From: Halocalculus aciditolerans
GTDB taxonomy: Archaea; Halobacteriota; Halobacteria; Halobacteriales; Halobacteriaceae
Reading direction: 5' to 3'
Length of the DNA stretch: 64,000 nt
NCBI RefSeq assembly: GCF_014647475.1
Contig: NZ_BMPG01000001.1
Span: 124,001-188,000, forward strand
Below, in pieces: positions 63,960 through 64,000 of the stretch. The number at the start of each line of letters is the position of its first letter. Within the stretch, counting starts at the first letter, position 1. The notes beneath the pieces are model-generated. The model worked only from the letters and a program-made list of their open reading frames with translations. It had not been told where the DNA came from and ran no database searches. Position numbers and translations under genes: made by a program.

Positions 63960-64000
63960 ATGAAGTTCGGGTTCTTCTGTCCGCACGAGCAGCACGCGCC
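63960..64000 (+). CDS. partial gene at the right edge
   Basis: ATG at 63960, MKFGFFCPHEQHA, then the window ends. The short start recalls flavin-dependent luciferase-like monooxygenases but 13 residues cannot decide. Confidence 0.4.
   Translation, partial: MKFGFFCPHEQHA

Overview
The window comes from a halophilic archaeon (class Halobacteria). The signs are very high GC, acidic proteomes rich in D/E, archaeal TATA boxes about 27-30 nt upstream of leaderless starts, archaeal ribosomal proteins L39e/L31e with aIF6, the LysW-dependent arginine pathway, and many small haloarchaea-only protein families. The genes are densely packed on both strands, and many same-strand pairs overlap by ATGA.

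Layout. 1-5125 (minus): arginine genes argG-argH / lysW-argX / unknown ORF / lysK(argE); the argC-argB-argD block expected after argX is missing. 5.4-13.3 kb: a 2H phosphoesterase, a beta-hydroxyacid dehydrogenase, an XPD-like Fe-S helicase, a cation efflux protein, a YfcE-type phosphodiesterase, threonine aldolase and an M29 aminopeptidase. 13.3-15.3 kb: intergenic repeats, a small membrane protein and a decayed IS1341/TnpB element. 15.3-19.8 kb: sufS, DUF424, a TPR protein, thpR, rpl39e-rpl31e-eif6. 20-31 kb: DNA repair genes uvrB, uvrC and ligA, interleaved with an SPFH protein, a Gfo/Idh oxidoreductase and an ABC exporter. 31-35.8 kb: cytochrome P450, a Bat-type HTH regulator, and metY-metX joined by two overlapping micro-ORFs. 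35.9-44.5 kb: a cell-surface locus. 44.5-55.5 kb: serB/serA (divergent), two divergent MFS transporters, thrC, several haloarchaeal hypothetical genes, a ferredoxin and mdh. 55.6-64 kb: UPF0148, UspA, hef, DUF2182, a dolichol-kinase-like gene, glyS and a CBS protein.

The best candidate for an undescribed system is the surface locus. A 1,496-residue secreted beta-helix protein with no membrane anchor is followed 4 nt later by an anchored protein (PKD, PGF-pre-PGF and CARDB-like domains, C-terminal transmembrane tail), and 51 nt later by a rhomboid-type intramembrane protease. A paralogous rhomboid gene and a wHTH membrane regulator (DUF7344-like) lie on the other side. This resembles a dedicated surface-protein display or processing module, comparable in logic to rhombosortase/GlyGly-CTERM systems, but no function is proven by sequence alone.

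Other points of interest are a TnpB relic whose two internal duplications (64 + 35 bp) cancel each other's frameshift, an ATGA-coupled chain of duplicated micro-ORFs between metY and metX, a possible degenerate argB where argCBD should be, a structured element upstream of argG, and a dispersed family of GC-rich intergenic repeats. No rRNA, tRNA, CRISPR array or intact insertion sequence was seen.
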